A stretch of 64,000 nt of DNA from Ctenosaura bakeri (lineage: Eukaryota > Chordata > Lepidosauria > Squamata > Iguanidae), in NCBI GenBank assembly GCA_948474755.1, contig CAOLHI010002501.1:62001-126000 (forward strand), written 5' to 3'. Of this stretch, positions 13,183 to 24,425 are shown piece after piece. The notes beneath the pieces were generated by a model. It was not told the DNA's origin. It worked only from the letters and a program-made list of their open reading frames with translations, and did no database searches. The position numbers and the translations under genes are program-made. The first letter of the stretch is position 1. Each line of letters opens with the position of its first letter.

Positions 13183-13800
13183 CGTGCAGGACATCACCTG
13201 CGTCTCAGGTTATGACTTGGAAACCTGCAGGCTTGGGAAGATTCTGAAGCGGCCACCCTCGAGGCAACGGTTGTGAGGGCTGTAACCTTGCAGACTGCGT
13301 TCGCTCTTTGTCGAAATGGGAACTGGCCTGGCTGTTGTGTTGAAGCCCGGTTCTTTCAGGATCATCTGGGTGTGGGCAGGGCCACCAGCAGCAGCAGCAG
13401 CCGCCACCTGCTCCTTGCCCCCCTTGCATCCCTCTCTCCTCCCTCCCCTGGCTTCCAGCAGGTGCAGCCGCAGCGGAGAGAAACAATCAAACATACCGAC
13501 GGGTGGCATGAGTGTAAAATAACAGCGTGGCCAAACTGGGGCGGACGGAGAGCGGGGAGAGAAGGAGAAGGAGGCACGGGGGAGCATAATGCGGCCATTC
13601 ATAGGCGGCGACAGCAAGCGGGCAGGCTCTAACAGCTGCTGGCGCATGGCGCATGGCACAGCCATGACCTGTGAGGAGCTCCCTCCTTGGCTGCTTGGCA
13701 AGGTGGGGCAGGGAGTGCAAGGAAATCCGAGTGGGGCTTGAGAAGGCTTTTGCTTCCAAAGGGATACAGAACCCAGCTGTGGACTGCAGTGAGCCACCAA

Positions 13801-13890
13801 GGAAGGAAGGAAGGAAGGAAGGAAGGAAGGAAGGAAGGAAGGAAGGAAGGAAGGAAGGAAGGAAGGAAGGAAGGAAGGAAGGAAGGAAGG
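13801..13890 (+). repeat. (GGAA)n microsatellite
   Basis: There are about 22 uninterrupted units. On the minus strand it creates a Phe-Leu-Pro-Ser repeat inside a 298-codon frame, which is an artefact of the repeat. Confidence 0.97.
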
Positions 13891-14099
13891 AAAAAGTCCT
13901 TTCAATGTGCAAAAGGATTCTTTCAATATTTGTCCACCAAATGTTGGTGGTGAGACAGTGGTGACCGAAAGAGAACCCTCCAACATTTCATAGAAGAAAT
14001 GCGGGACACGTGTGGCAACCCACTGTGTGACCTTGAGGCAGTTACACTCTCTCAGCCTCAGATAATGGCAAATGTCTGAAGAGATCTTGCCAATGACAG

Positions 14100-14278
14100 C
14101 CAGCATGGCATAGCAATTTGAAATTGGGACTCAGGCTTTGAGAGACCCTGGTTCAAATCCCTGCTCTGCCGTGGAATCTCACTGGGTGGCCTTGGCCAAG
14201 CCTCCCACGCTCTCAGCCTCAGAGGAAGGCGAAAGCAAACCCCATCTCGGTAAATCTTGCCCAAGAAACTGAGCCAAC
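14100..14278 (+). mobile_element. Sauria-type SINE
   Basis: A tRNA-like head with a B-box-like GGTTCAAATCCC is followed by CACTGGGTGGCCTTGGCCAA, CTCTCAGCCTCAGAGGAAGG and AATCTTGCCCAAGAAA. A short third scrap lies just before it at about 14010-14060. Confidence 0.75.
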
Positions 14279-14430
14279 ATACAACAGTGGTCTGAGGGTT
14301 AGACTAGGACTCCAAGAGGCCAGAATCCAAATCCTAAATCGGCCCTGGAGACCCACTGAGTGACCTCAGACGAGTCACAAACTCAGAGGAAGGCAGTGAC
14401 AAACCAAGAAAACCCTAGGATAGGGGTCCC
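14279..14430 (+). mobile_element. Sauria-type SINE, second copy
   Basis: It abuts the previous copy and repeats the order CAGTGGTCTGAGGGTTAGAC, CCCACTGAGTGACCTCAG, AGAGGAAGGCAGTGACAAAC and AAGAAAACCCTAGGATAGG. The 3' tail is missing. Confidence 0.7.
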
Positions 14431-15616
14431 AATCATTTGGGATCAATTTGGGGACCTAAAAAGAAGAAGAAGAAGCCAAAAGAGAGGCAAATGCATTTCA
14501 ATGGTTCTCTTCTAGTTGGGACTAAAAATAGGGTTTCGGCCAAGCTGGCCGGGCTAGAATCCCCCTTGGATTTTCTCCCAAATCAACAGGTAGAGTTTGA
14601 CCCCTTTCTTAGGCTGCTCGGCTGTGACGGACTCCTGACATTTGTGGGTTAGCAAATGCAGTTATCATCACTGTAGTGACAACGCCACAGTCGCCTGACT
14701 TCCTGTGGTCGGGAGGCTCCTCCGCAACGCTTCCTGCGGTGTTGCCTCTTTCCGTTACGTCCTTGGGGGTGGGTGATGTCACCAGGACGCTGGCGTTCCC
14801 CTTTCGCGCAAAGCCAGCATCCCCAAAATTACATCAACTGCCTCCAGACCGCACTCTGTGTGTCAGGGGGCGTGCTTGCCAAACATTTGCATGGGTAAGG
14901 CATGTGAGGAAAGCGTGGGACTGTCTGGGGTTTTTAAAGGTAAATTCAAACAATGCACACCTATCCCTGAGCCCAGATGTGGTGGAAATACCGGTGATAA
15001 CAAAAATTTGACACACTCCAGCTATTCTTAGCTTTAAACGTCTGTAAATATACTAATTTATGCAACTAAATTTACATTGGTTTAATGCAACTGAACATTT
15101 CATGGTGCACTGCTGAGTACAGAAGACCCATCCAATCAGTTGCTGAATAGGTAACTCCTGCTGATTCAATGGGTTTACTCTATTTGGGGCTAACAATTGG
15201 GATTCAGACCTCAGTGTTAATTTGTGTACCATAGAAACATGCACACACACACATAAACACAGAAATATATATTGTACAGTTGTGTTGATGTACACTGCTT
15301 TGAAGTTTTGGGATCTAAGCAGTATATAAACGTCTGCAAATGAACGAGTCACAAATCAAAAAGATTTGCCTCTGAGCATGTCCAAAGTGACCTTCCTTCG
15401 CTGGTTGTGGCTGATGGGAGATGTAGTCTAAGCCATCTGGAAGGAACCAGGAAGGATGAAGGGAGGAACGGTGGAAGGGAGTCCTGTCCCAGACCTCCAG
15501 GTTCTCACCGGCAATTTCCTCCAGAGATTTCCCTCTCTCCATCTGTTGCCTCCTCCACCCACCTCCGCACCCCCCTGGGGGCTGTAATTGAATGCAGAGG
15601 AGCTTTCTCTACTTAC
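14431..15616. other. Intergenic, no gene seen
   Basis: A moderately CpG-rich block at about 14680-14880 and a short CA tract at 15240 are the only features. No exon could be supported. Confidence 0.45.
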
Positions 15617-15741
15617 CCAGGCTTTGAGTGCATTGCCCTTGGGGCAGAGTTCAGAAGTTCAGCTGCCGGAAGCGGCTGCTGCCGCCTGGGGGTCTCTTGC
15701 CCAGGTAGTGGTGGTTCAGGTACTGCCAGCGGTTTTTCCAT
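15617..15741 (-). CDS. Candidate coding exon, unrecognised, Pro-rich
   Basis: The acceptor is a T-rich tract CTTTTTTTGCAG and the donor is TGG|GTAAGTAG. The 125-nt block is open in the frame that continues from the candidate at 15965-16039, giving MEKPLAVPEPPLPGQETP, then a Gln/Pro/Ala-rich stretch ending HSKPG. A second frame (WKNRWQYLNHHYLGKRP to RFRQLNF, then TGA) has strikingly G/C third positions and could instead be the true terminal reading. The two frames cannot be resolved by eye. The product is unknown; the first reading would be a disordered, proline-rich segment. Confidence 0.28.
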
Positions 15742-15964
15742 CTGCAAAAAAGAAAAGAGGGTGTCCTGCATCAGGCGGCATCGCTGTCCAAATGACCAAG
15801 GAAAGGTGTTGGTTTTTCCCCCCAGGTAACAAGCCTGACCCTTTGACAGCAGCGGTGCAATGGGAAAATGCAATTATGATATTAAAGACCGAGGAGCAAT
15901 GTTTCATAAAAAAGCTGGCAACTCTCACCTGTCCTGTACAACATATCAGTCTATCACCACTTAC

Positions 15965-16039
15965 CTGTGGCTCCACAGACAGAGGGATGTTCCTCTTGGA
16001 GCTGGAAGGTAGCATGTTGCAATGTCGCAGTTGTGGCAA
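15965..16039 (-). CDS. Candidate small coding exon, unrecognised
   Basis: The acceptor is an ACC-rich tract ending in CCACCACAG and the donor is CAG|GTAAGTGG, a near-ideal 5' splice site. The 75-nt block is 25 codons, open in phase 0, reading LPQLRHCNMLPSSSKRNI and PLSVEPQ. An alternative acceptor at 16002 would give a 37-nt exon. A foldback repeat lies just upstream (16058-16170), which lowers confidence. It joins in frame to the candidate at 15617-15741. Confidence 0.28.
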
Positions 16040-16057
16040 CTGTGGTGGTGGTTGTAT

Positions 16058-16170
16058 CTGCTCTGGGTTTTTGTCTGAACTTTAAAGGAACTATCCAAAG
16101 TGCTGAACTGATTGGGGGGAGTTAGGGTTCAGCACCTTGAACAGTTCATTTAAATCTGGGACTAAAACAC
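16058..16170. repeat. Second palindromic repeat family, copy 1
   Basis: The left arm GTCTGAACTTTAAAGGAACT, TCCAAAGTGCTGAAC pairs imperfectly with the right arm GTTCAGCACCTTGAACAG and TTTAAATCTGGGACTAAAA. Further related pieces lie at 16531-16575, 17771-17898, 22716-22836, 25888-25950, 27751-27863 and 37868-37965. Confidence 0.65.
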
Positions 16171-16865
16171 CAAGATGACTCTCATCTCTTTCTGGTATGG
16201 TAGGTTGCCAGCTGCCACCTGTTACAGGTAATGTTACTTGCATAAAGTTACTTTTCTGTTGCAATAAAGCTGTGATGTAAAGATGAAATGTGAAGCCACA
16301 TTTCAAAAGCAACATAACACACAGGAACAGAGCTACTTTATTGGCATGATTGGTAATGTTACTTTTCAAAAGCTGCATTTCACAATATTTTTAAAGGTAG
16401 ACATTTCCCCAGTTTTCTGCCATCTCTTATCAATTCTAAAGATTAAAAAAAGATAAGAGAGAAAAAAAACGATGGAAGAGTAAAGAACAGCGGGCAGCGG
16501 GTTGGCTTCCAAGACTGCAGGGTGGGAAGCCTGCTCCGGGTTTTATTCTGAACTTCAAAGGAACTATCCAAGAATAATGGGAACAGGTTATTCTTTTTTA
16601 AAGCATGACAATAGACAACATTATGCTGACAAGGTGAATCCTCGACTCCGGTTTTTCTCCACCTGCCAGCCCTGAACTGGTGATTTGCAGCAGGTACAAA
16701 ATAGTCAGATGTCTGTGTTTGTTTTGGTGGGGCACAGACGGGGCAAAGCTGGCTCAGTGCTACCATTATGGGAGGAGTGCCTGGGCGTGTTGATAGCCTT
16801 AATCTTTGGCCCCGTTCTCTCCCCACTTTGCATTTTAGCTAAATCATGTCCCTCCCCCGGGTTGT

Positions 16866-17075
16866 TATTGTGGTGTGCCTTGAAGTCATTTCTGACTTAT
16901 GGTGACCCTAAAGGGAACCGAACATGAAGTTTTCTTGGCTAGATTTGTTTTGGGGGGGCTGTGCTCATGCCCTCCCCTGAGGCTGAGAGAGTGTGACTTG
17001 CTCTCAAGGTTACCCAGTGGGCTTCCATGGCGAGTGGAGACTTGAACCCTGCTCTCCAACACTCAAAACTTCAGT
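16866..17075 (-). mobile_element. Sauria-type SINE, antisense
   Basis: It runs from GTGGTGTGCCTTGAAGTCAT through TTATGGTGACCCTAAAGG and GGCTGAGAGAGTGTGACTTG to GTGGAGACTTGAACCCTGCT, the tRNA-like head on the far side. Confidence 0.8.
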
Positions 17076-17187
17076 GGATATGCGAGTAAAGGCAAAGCTA
17101 TGATAGTTGCTTATGAACGGCACTGTTTTCAATTATTCATTGCCTTGTTAAAATGCACCCGATTTGATTGGTTGTAACACCGACTGA

Positions 17188-17188
17188 A

Positions 17189-17230
<42 letters not shown>
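17188..17230 (+). repeat. (GAT)n microsatellite
   Basis: There are about 14 GAT units, coding for the poly-His run seen in a minus-strand shadow frame. Confidence 0.95.
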
Positions 17231-17233
<3 letters not shown>

Positions 17234-17267
17234 TGGTCATCCACGGTATCCACAGAATGCTCCTCCA

Positions 17268-17485
17268 CTCCTTGTTGTGTGCCTTCAAGTAATTTCTGAC
17301 TTTTGGCAGCCCTAACGTGAACCTATCATGGGGTTTTCTTGAAAAGATTTGTTCAGAGGAGGGTTGCCTTTGCTTTCCCCTGAAGCTGAGAGAGTATAAC
17401 TTGCCCAAGGTGGGTTTCCATGGCTGAGTGGGGTCTCTAGAGTCCTAGTCCAATGCTCGAACCAGTAACCACATTGGCTCTTTCC
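17268..17485 (-). mobile_element. Sauria-type SINE, antisense
   Basis: It opens with TTGTTGTGTGCCTTCAAGTA and carries CTATCATGGGGTTTTCTTG, GCTGAGAGAGTATAACTTGC and AGTCCTAGTCCAATGCTCGA, so both tail and tRNA-like head are kept. Confidence 0.82.
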
Positions 17486-17770
17486 TTCCCTCATAGCTTG
17501 CTAAAAACAGGATGTGAAGATAAGAAGTACCAAAAAAGACAAGGGACGTTGAGTCTCCCCCATCGTCTGAGTCACGATTGGAGTCCAACTCCAACCCAAG
17601 AGGAACACCCCTTCCAAAATCAGTTCAACTTGGACCCTTTTCTGGAAGCTTTCATGCCTTATTCCACACTCTCTGGTCCACGGGTTTAGTAAGTATACAG
17701 AAGGGGGAATTTCGGTAGATGCAGCTTCTCTCCCTGCTGGTGACTTCCTTGCCAGGGAGGAGATGAAGCT

Positions 17771-17898
17771 GCTTTCAGCTTTAGTAGGAATTCTAATGGA
17801 ACTATCCAAAGGAGGTGAACCCCTCTAAAGGGCTGAATCTGGGAGAGAAGGCTCAGCACTTTGGAGAGCTCCTTTAGAGTTCCTACTAAAACCCAGAG
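17771..17898. repeat. Second palindromic repeat family, copy
   Basis: The left arm TTTTAGTAGGAATTCTAAT-like and the right arm AGAGTTCCTACTAAAACCC are inverted, with TTAGTAGGAA/TTCCTACTAA shared only by the two arms of this copy. Confidence 0.6.
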
Positions 17899-18159
17899 TA
17901 GAGTCACCATCGCTACTGCCATGGGGGCCACCAGGTGTCCCGAAGGGCATGAAGAACCATTGGATGGATCAATAATTCAGGGAACGATGGTAGTGGACCC
18001 AGGGTGTTACCTGGGAACTTGTGCCGCTCTGGATTGCAGCCTCCATTGTCCACCACCATTGGCTACCCTGACTAGGAATACTGGGGATTACAATGCAAAA
18101 TCTGCAAGCTGCTTCTCAGGATGGTTGTAGGGATAAAAAGAAGGACTTTGAGGAGAAAA

Positions 18160-18545
18160 CATGGGGTGCAGCTATGAAAAGGAAGGGACGCTGGTGGAGT
18201 CCTGCCTTCAGTTCTGGGTGCCTTATTTTAAGAAGGATGGAAACAAGTTGGAACAAGTTCAGAGAAGGGCAACAAGAATGATGAGAAGTAAGGAGAACAA
18301 AACATAAGAGGAAGGGCTGAAGGAGCTGGGCTTGTTCAGCTTGGTGAAGAGAAGACAGAGGGTTGACTTTAAAAACCCAAAGGCCTGTCACAAAGAGGAG
18401 GTGCAGCCTTGTTCTCTGCTGGCTCAGAGGGTAGGACAGGTCTAATGGTTTTGAGTTACAGAAGGGTAGATTTTGATCAAATATTGGAAGGAACTTATTG
18501 ATGATAAGATTGGCTTAGCAATGGAATCAACTGCCTAGCTCTCTC
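18160..18545 (+). mobile_element. CR1-like LINE fragment
   Basis: Plus-strand translation with breaks gives SSGCLILRRMETSWNKF, then pieces of the CR1 ORF2 end. It is immediately followed by a second, separate CR1 copy that restarts further 5' in the same ORF. Confidence 0.7.
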
Positions 18546-19060
18546 TATGAGGACCTTGCAGCCTCACCTGGACTACTGTGTCCAGTTCTGGGCACCACAG
18601 TTCAGGAAGAATGTGGACAAGCTGAAACGTGCCCAGAGGAGGGCAACCAAAATGGTAGATGGCCTGGAAACCATGAAGCCCCATATGGAGGGAGCTAGGG
18701 ATGTTTAGCCTGGAGAAGAGAAGGTTTAGAAATGACATGCTAGCTATGTTTAAATGTTTGAAGGTATGTCATGTTGAAGATGGAGCAAGCTTGTTTTCTG
18801 CTGCTCCAGAAACTAGGGCATGGAGCAATGGTTTCAAACTTCAGGAAAAGAGATTCTACCTAAACATTAGGAAGACTTCCTGACAGTAAGAACAGTTCAA
18901 CAGAGGAATATGCTGTCTCCGGGTATGGAAGACTCTCCTCCTTCTTTGAAGGTTTTTAAACAGAGACTGGGTGGCCATTTGCTGGGGGTGCTTTGATGAA
19001 TGGAGTTGAACTCAGTGGCCATCATGGTCTCTTCCAACTCTAGCATTCTATGAATTACTG
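18546..19060 (+). mobile_element. CR1-like LINE, ORF2 3' part
   Basis: It reads [19 protein letters not shown], then SLEKRRFRNDMLAMFKCLK, VCHVEDGASLFSAAPETR and RFYLNIRK. It ends with a tail like GGTCTCTTCCAACTCTAGCA and TTCTATGAA, the short terminal repeat typical of CR1. Confidence 0.85.
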
Positions 19061-22000
19061 GTTTTCCTCAAGCATGTCTTAAGGCACCCTATTTGGGGTT
19101 TGTCTTTCTCTGGCTGCCTCTTTTCTCCCCCAGGAAACACAATAAATATGACAGCCTCACTGAAATTAGAGGCCAGAAGGCAATAGACAGTGTGATGTAC
19201 GTGTGGTTAATGACCAGGGAGATCCCGATTTCGGAGCCAGGGTTTTGCTGTGATGTGATGAGCCCTGGACACCTTCCAGCGACTGGAGTCTGCAGTGAAG
19301 TGAATTAAAGCCATTCCAGGCTGGGCCAAGAGGCAAGAGTCAGTCTGGCAGGTCTCAAACTGCATTGCAGATTTTAAGCAAAAGTATTATAATAATGCAC
19401 TTCGGAACAAAGGAAAATGGTGGCAAAGAAGTTGGGCAGGGGCTCTTCCTAGCAAAGGAAGTGAGTAAGAAAATTCTCTTATTAAAAATAATTTTTATTA
19501 TTAACTTGGGAGCCTTACTGGTCATGCCTATCAGGTGGCTTTATTCCCATTTGTCCTGTTTTTCAAAATGGGGCTTCGTCACAATGAAAGAGTAACTTGT
19601 TTCAAGTAACACACATGACCTGGAACCAGTGATTCTTATGGCCAATGGGTTAGCAGATCTGCTCAGAACTTTCATCCAAACTGGAGAGTAGGAGTCAATA
19701 TTTAAGGCATCACAGAACAAGTAGCTTTTCCGTGTGTGTGTGCGTGCGGACATGCATGGTGCCAGGAGGAGCATAGGTGCTCTATCCATTGAGGGACCCG
19801 GAGCATTTGCTCTGAGCGCACGAGAGATCATCCAGCCCAGGTCTTGAGAAACAAAGCTGTCACCTCTGGGCTGGAACTCAAACTGAAGCCACTTCTGCAC
19901 CAGGATTCCACAGGGTGTTGAAAGTGGAATAATAGAACTAGAACAGTCTAGTGCAGAAATGGTGTGCTTCAGTGTGCCGGAGTAATTTAATCCTTTCAGC
20001 ACTGATTGAGAAACTGTTTCCTCTGGAGAAAAGGGTAAGCCACACAGGTTACAGGGTCCAGTCCTCAGAACGATGGAGGCAAGCTTGAGGGAAGTCCAGA
20101 GATGTGGGTCTAACACCAAGCAGGCCATGCCAACAGCAAGAATGAAGTTGTTTTGGACTGGCAACTGCTGGAAATGCAGAACTAGAAAAAGATCTAAGGA
20201 CTGTTGCCTCTCCCTGACATGTCCACAGAGTCTTGCTGTGGTTTGTGGTCCCTGGGGGTGGGGGTCTGGCAGCTCCAAAAGGTGCCAGAGGTTGAAAAGT
20301 GACCGCCAGATCTGCCACAGTTGCCGATTTCTGCTCCAAACTTTCCTGAAATTCTGCTTCCCACCTCTACTGAAGGGTGCTTTTGCACTACACAATTATG
20401 GCACAATGGTTCCGCTTTAACAGCTGTGGTGCCATCCAGTGGCGTCCTGGGATTTGTAGTTTAAGGAGGAGTTTTTAGGATTCTCAGCCAGAGGGATCTA
20501 AGGCCTCCCCAAACTACAAATCCCAGGATTCCATAGGATGCAACTATGGTAACTAAAGTAGAATCATAGTGCTATAGTCATGTGATGTGAATGGGCTCAG
20601 AATCTCTCACTCTCCTCTCTAGCAAAACTAGAAACTGTTCTAGAGAAACGGAATAAGGTCCTACATTTGTGTATCTTTACTCATGGAGTTGTGCTTGCTC
20701 TATCCCCCTTGTGAGAGAATTGCAAAGATGCACAACTAAAGGTGCATTGCACACTGAGGCATAATGTGCAGCCATACCCACATATGTAACTCTGCCTCAA
20801 GACACTGAATCAACCAATGTCTTCTACTCATTAGACAAGAATGCGTGCCCGCTTCTGGAGGGGAACTTAGGCCTGGGAGAGTTACCCACAGGATTCCAGC
20901 CAAGGAAAGAGTGGTGCTTTCCGGCAACAACCTGGGCTTTAGATGCACCACCAAGGTGTTTGCCCAAGAGGGATGGAGGAGCAGTGCTTCTTCGTTGCAG
21001 CACGATGGGGCTTTTCCTCCCCACGGGTGGTGGAGGCCGTGCAACCAATTCCGTTTCATAACCGGAGAAAGCATGGAGGGGTGGCAAAGTATTTATAGGA
21101 AGCCTCAGGAGCTGGCTTAGCGAAGTTCCCTCTGTGTTTACGCGTCTCCCCCTCAAGCCCATCTGCCGCTCTCCTTGAGCCACGCCTGGTGCCGTAATTC
21201 AGTCAAGAAGAGCCATCTGCTCTCCCGGGCAGCCTCTTTGCTTTTGTGCTGTTTGGTGGCTGAAAGGCGGTCCCGTCTCCCCATCTCTCCTTGGGCTGCC
21301 GAGTCCTGGTGGCCTCTTGCCAGTCCTCCTGCCTGGTGGCGGCATGGGGCCTATCGAGGTTGGCAGGAGGAAGACAGGGGCCCACGAAATAAATGCAAGA
21401 GTAGTTGGTGCTCAGAGAATTCGGCAGGAGGGAGAGGAAAGGGGCACGGCAGAACCTGGCCCTTTGCAGGAGGCTCGGGCCAAAGCAGGCTGCCACAACC
21501 CCTCCTAGCTCGTCTGCCCTTCCTCATTAGTCACTCTTTATACCCTGCCTTTTTCCAAGTTGGGACTCAGATGTTTTGATGCCTGGAGAAGTTCCAAAAA
21601 CAGGGAGACCCTGCTTTCTGCAAGTGGGGCCAACCCCCTTCCAGGCCCAGGGGAGGGGGCAATTCTCTTCCTCCCCTTGCCACCCGAACACGTCCAGAAT
21701 GCCCCAGAGCATGAGAAGTTTCTATTTCTGGAAAACTCCTCTCAGACTCCTCCAGGGTTTGGAAAAGTTCCTTTTCCAAACAACCACTTCCCGAATCCCC
21801 CAGGGGCTGGGAAAATTCCTTTTGTTTAAGACAACCACTGCCAAGACAACCCTCCAGCTCTAAGAAAAGTTCCTTTGAGGCTCCTCTCCAAACTGCAAAC
21901 CCCAGGATTCCATAGGAGGTTGAAAGTGGAATAAGAGCATTAGTGTGGAAACAGCCAGACTCTTCAGCTGACATAGCACAGTGCAGCCGGGAAGGGCTGC

Positions 22001-23159
22001 CCTCCAAAAGAAACTTTTTAAAGCTCTGCAAGGGAACTCAAGGAGGCAACAGATATAGGGGACAAGATCCGTGGCCCTTCCTCCCCACCCACACCAGCTC
22101 TTCCGGTCCTTTCTCTAGACTTGCCAGCTTCTCCTGACTCTGTGAAAGGAGGAGACAGATGGGGAAAGTGGAGCTCAGCTGGGACCCGGAGCCATGGAGG
22201 CAGAAGGAGCAGCAACAGGGGAGAGGCAGAAATATTTGTAGGGGGATGCGAGAGGGAGAAAGCCTCCAAGGAGACCCCAGCAAGAAGGAGGTGCGGATTG
22301 GGGTGGGGAGGAAGGCTCCAAAGGGGGTGGCAGAGAAGAAGAGCACGAGATCAACCAAGGGAGGGGCTGAGAACCAAGCGGGATTTATTTTTGCTCTCCT
22401 GCCTCCCCTCCAGCTCGGCGTCCAACCGTCAGGCCGGCCGGCCACCTGTTCCGTGGCTTTATTCTTAGGTCCTTTTCCTTTTGGCTGAAGTGCTAATTCT
22501 GGCAAAGGGCTCCAAATAACAAAAATAGACCCTCCCACCATGACATCCCTCCTTTCTACCCCTTTCGGGTTGCTCTCGTGGACGGCACCTTTGACCTTTC
22601 CGGAGCAAAGAAAGTTGGGATGGTATAAGAAGGAAGGGAGATGGAGGATGGGGAGAGAGAGACGTACCAACATGCCAGGAAGAGCTGGTGCCTTCCCGTT
22701 CAGTTAGTTGGTGAGTCCGCTTTGGGATTTAGTCTGAACTGTAAAGGAACTGTCCAAGGTGCTGAACACGACAACCAAAATATGTCTGGCATCTTGTTTG
22801 GCTACTGTAAAGTTTAAAGTCTTTAAATCTAGGACTACCTGCCCAAAGGCAGAGAGAAAATCTACACCAGACCATTAGAGCAGTTTGAACCCACTTTATC
22901 TGTCCTGAAGAATCCTGACATTTGTAGTTTCTTGAGGTGCTTAGAATTTTATGCAAGAGATCTCTAGTGGTTCTGAAGTGCAGAACTATAACTCCCAGGA
23001 TTGCATGGGACAGTGATGACCTGCCAGGCTTTCAACTAACTGATCAGTTAAATTCAAGATCAATATACACGTGATCAACACCACAAAAGGCAAGGCTTTT
23101 CCTTCATGGGAAGTCTTTTGACAGAGAGAAGATGGTCCACCCAGCAGGAATGTCGTAGA
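19061..23159. other. Intergenic with MITE scraps
   Basis: Partial foldback MITEs lie at about 19889-19966, 20376-20600 (diverged) and 21866-21960. A second-family palindrome is at 22716-22836. A minus-strand open frame at 20824-21183 is discussed as a finding. The GC-rich block at 22060-22480 has long overlapping frames but no recognisable protein. Confidence 0.45.
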
Positions 23160-23505
23160 TGTAGATTTCCTATATTTGCAGGGGGTTGGACTAGATAACC
23201 CGGTGGTACTCCCAACTCTTTGATTCTCTAATTTTGAAACAGGGAGGAAATGCAATCCATGCAATACAATCTGTGTGAAGTGATATCTCCTTTGAAGGCA
23301 GAGAGACGACATGATAGTCATCTCTAAACCTCTGAAGGGATGTTGTGTTGAAGATGGAGCAAGCTCGTTTTGTGCTGCCTCAGTGACAAGGATACGGAGC
23401 AATGGCTTCAAACTACAAGAAATTTGAGATTCCACCTAAACATGGCAAAGAAACTGTTTACTGAAATTGCTGTTTAGTAGTGGAACAACTGCCTCAAAAC
23501 GACTC
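23160..23505 (+). mobile_element. CR1-like LINE fragments
   Basis: A CR1 3' tail (CAGGGGGTTGGACTAGATAA, CCAACTCTTTGATTCTCT) is followed by a separate piece of ORF2 end (GATGGAGCAAGCTCG, GAGATTCCACCTAAACAT). The order shows two insertions. Confidence 0.65.
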
Positions 23506-23639
23506 TCCATTTCGATACTGAGAGAGAATGGGACTTTTTGAAACAATTCTCTCAAAAGTAGAAAATATAAAAGTTCTAAAATAACCAGTTTTGTTTGGTA
23601 AGGTTGACTGCGGGAAACGGGGTAACAAATCTAGGAAGT

Positions 23640-23935
23640 TCACACTCCAATGAAGGAGGGAAAATTGTTTATTGGACTTTGTAGAAATTGGCAAAGTGTA
23701 TTCTGTTGTAACAAATAATGTAAAGAAGGCTGAAAAGATTAAAACTATAACAATGGATAGACTCGAATTTTCACAAACAAACAATGAATTGGATGAATAT
23801 ATGTGTGTAATACAATGTCAAGACTATTTGGTTCTAGTAAGGATTGGAAGAAGAACTATTGAATATTTTGATGAGATATAAATGTTTTATTGAATGTATA
23901 TATATATATAGTTTAATAAAAAGTTTTTTTTAAAA
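23640..23935 (+). mobile_element. Probable LINE (L1-like) 3' end
   Basis: An open frame of 69 codons rich in Ile/Glu/Lys ends in TAA. It is followed by a TA tract, then TTTAATAAAAAGTTTTTTTT and a poly-A run at about 23930. This layout suggests a retroposed L1-type 3' end; the family is not proven. Confidence 0.35.
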
Positions 23936-23960
23936 AAAGGATTCTCTATTTTTTGGGGGG

Positions 23961-24065
23961 GCCTCTTTCAGAAGTGCTTGCATTGTGTATTCCTGCATGG
24001 CAGAAGGGGTTGGCTAGATGTCCCGTGTGGTCGCTTCCCACTATAAGAATCTATGCTTCTATGTA
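23961..24065 (+). mobile_element. CR1 3' tail fragment
   Basis: It carries TGTATTCCTGCATGGCAGAA, GGGGTTGGCTAGATG, then a terminal repeat-like AAGAATCTATGCTTCTATG. Confidence 0.65.
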
Positions 24066-24325
24066 TCGTGCATTGAAGGACCGCACAGTGCAAAGTTTTT
24101 CCTTTGAAATCTGGCTGTGCCTGATGCATGCTCCTGTTGCACGCCTGGTTCAGCTATGCGCCGGTGACCTTTCGGGAGGTCCTTTTCAGTCCTTCCCTGG
24201 GGAAGGCTGGGAAACAGCCGCCACCAACTGCTCCTCCCAACCTGTAGCCAACAGGGTGGACCCAGCCAAGAACCAGACTTCTCCCAGGTAACCACCCCGG
24301 GCAGGATCTTAAAAGGCAAGCTGGG

Positions 24326-24425
24326 CAATGGCCAATGGCCACCGAGCGAGGAGCATGACTTCACCAGCCTGCACACCCATTGGCTGAGGGGTTTGGGGAG
24401 GCAGGATGCTGTTACCCAGCAACTG
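24326..24425. promoter_or_regulatory. Candidate promoter: two CCAAT boxes and an RFX X-box
   Basis: CCAAT at 24332-24336 and its inverse ATTGG at 24379-24383 lie upstream of GTTACCCAGCAAC (24411-24423). The latter matches the RFX X-box consensus (GTTRCC, 1-base spacer, RGYAAC). The CpG-containing surroundings fit a promoter, yet no downstream exon could be assigned on either strand. Confidence 0.3.

Noticed and set aside
13210..14106. A 298-codon minus-strand open frame
   Set aside because: It is kept open by the (GGAA)n microsatellite and GC-rich flanks; it has a Phe-Leu-Pro-Ser repeat and no recognisable domain.
15510..15542. Tiny exon-like ATGGAGAGAGGG block with a GTGAGA donor (minus)
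   Set aside because: The acceptor lacks a pyrimidine tract and its phase does not fit the candidate exon at 15617-15741.
22038..22673. A 211-codon minus-strand open frame
   Set aside because: Frames are open on both strands in a GC-rich, purine-skewed block; the translation resembles no protein.
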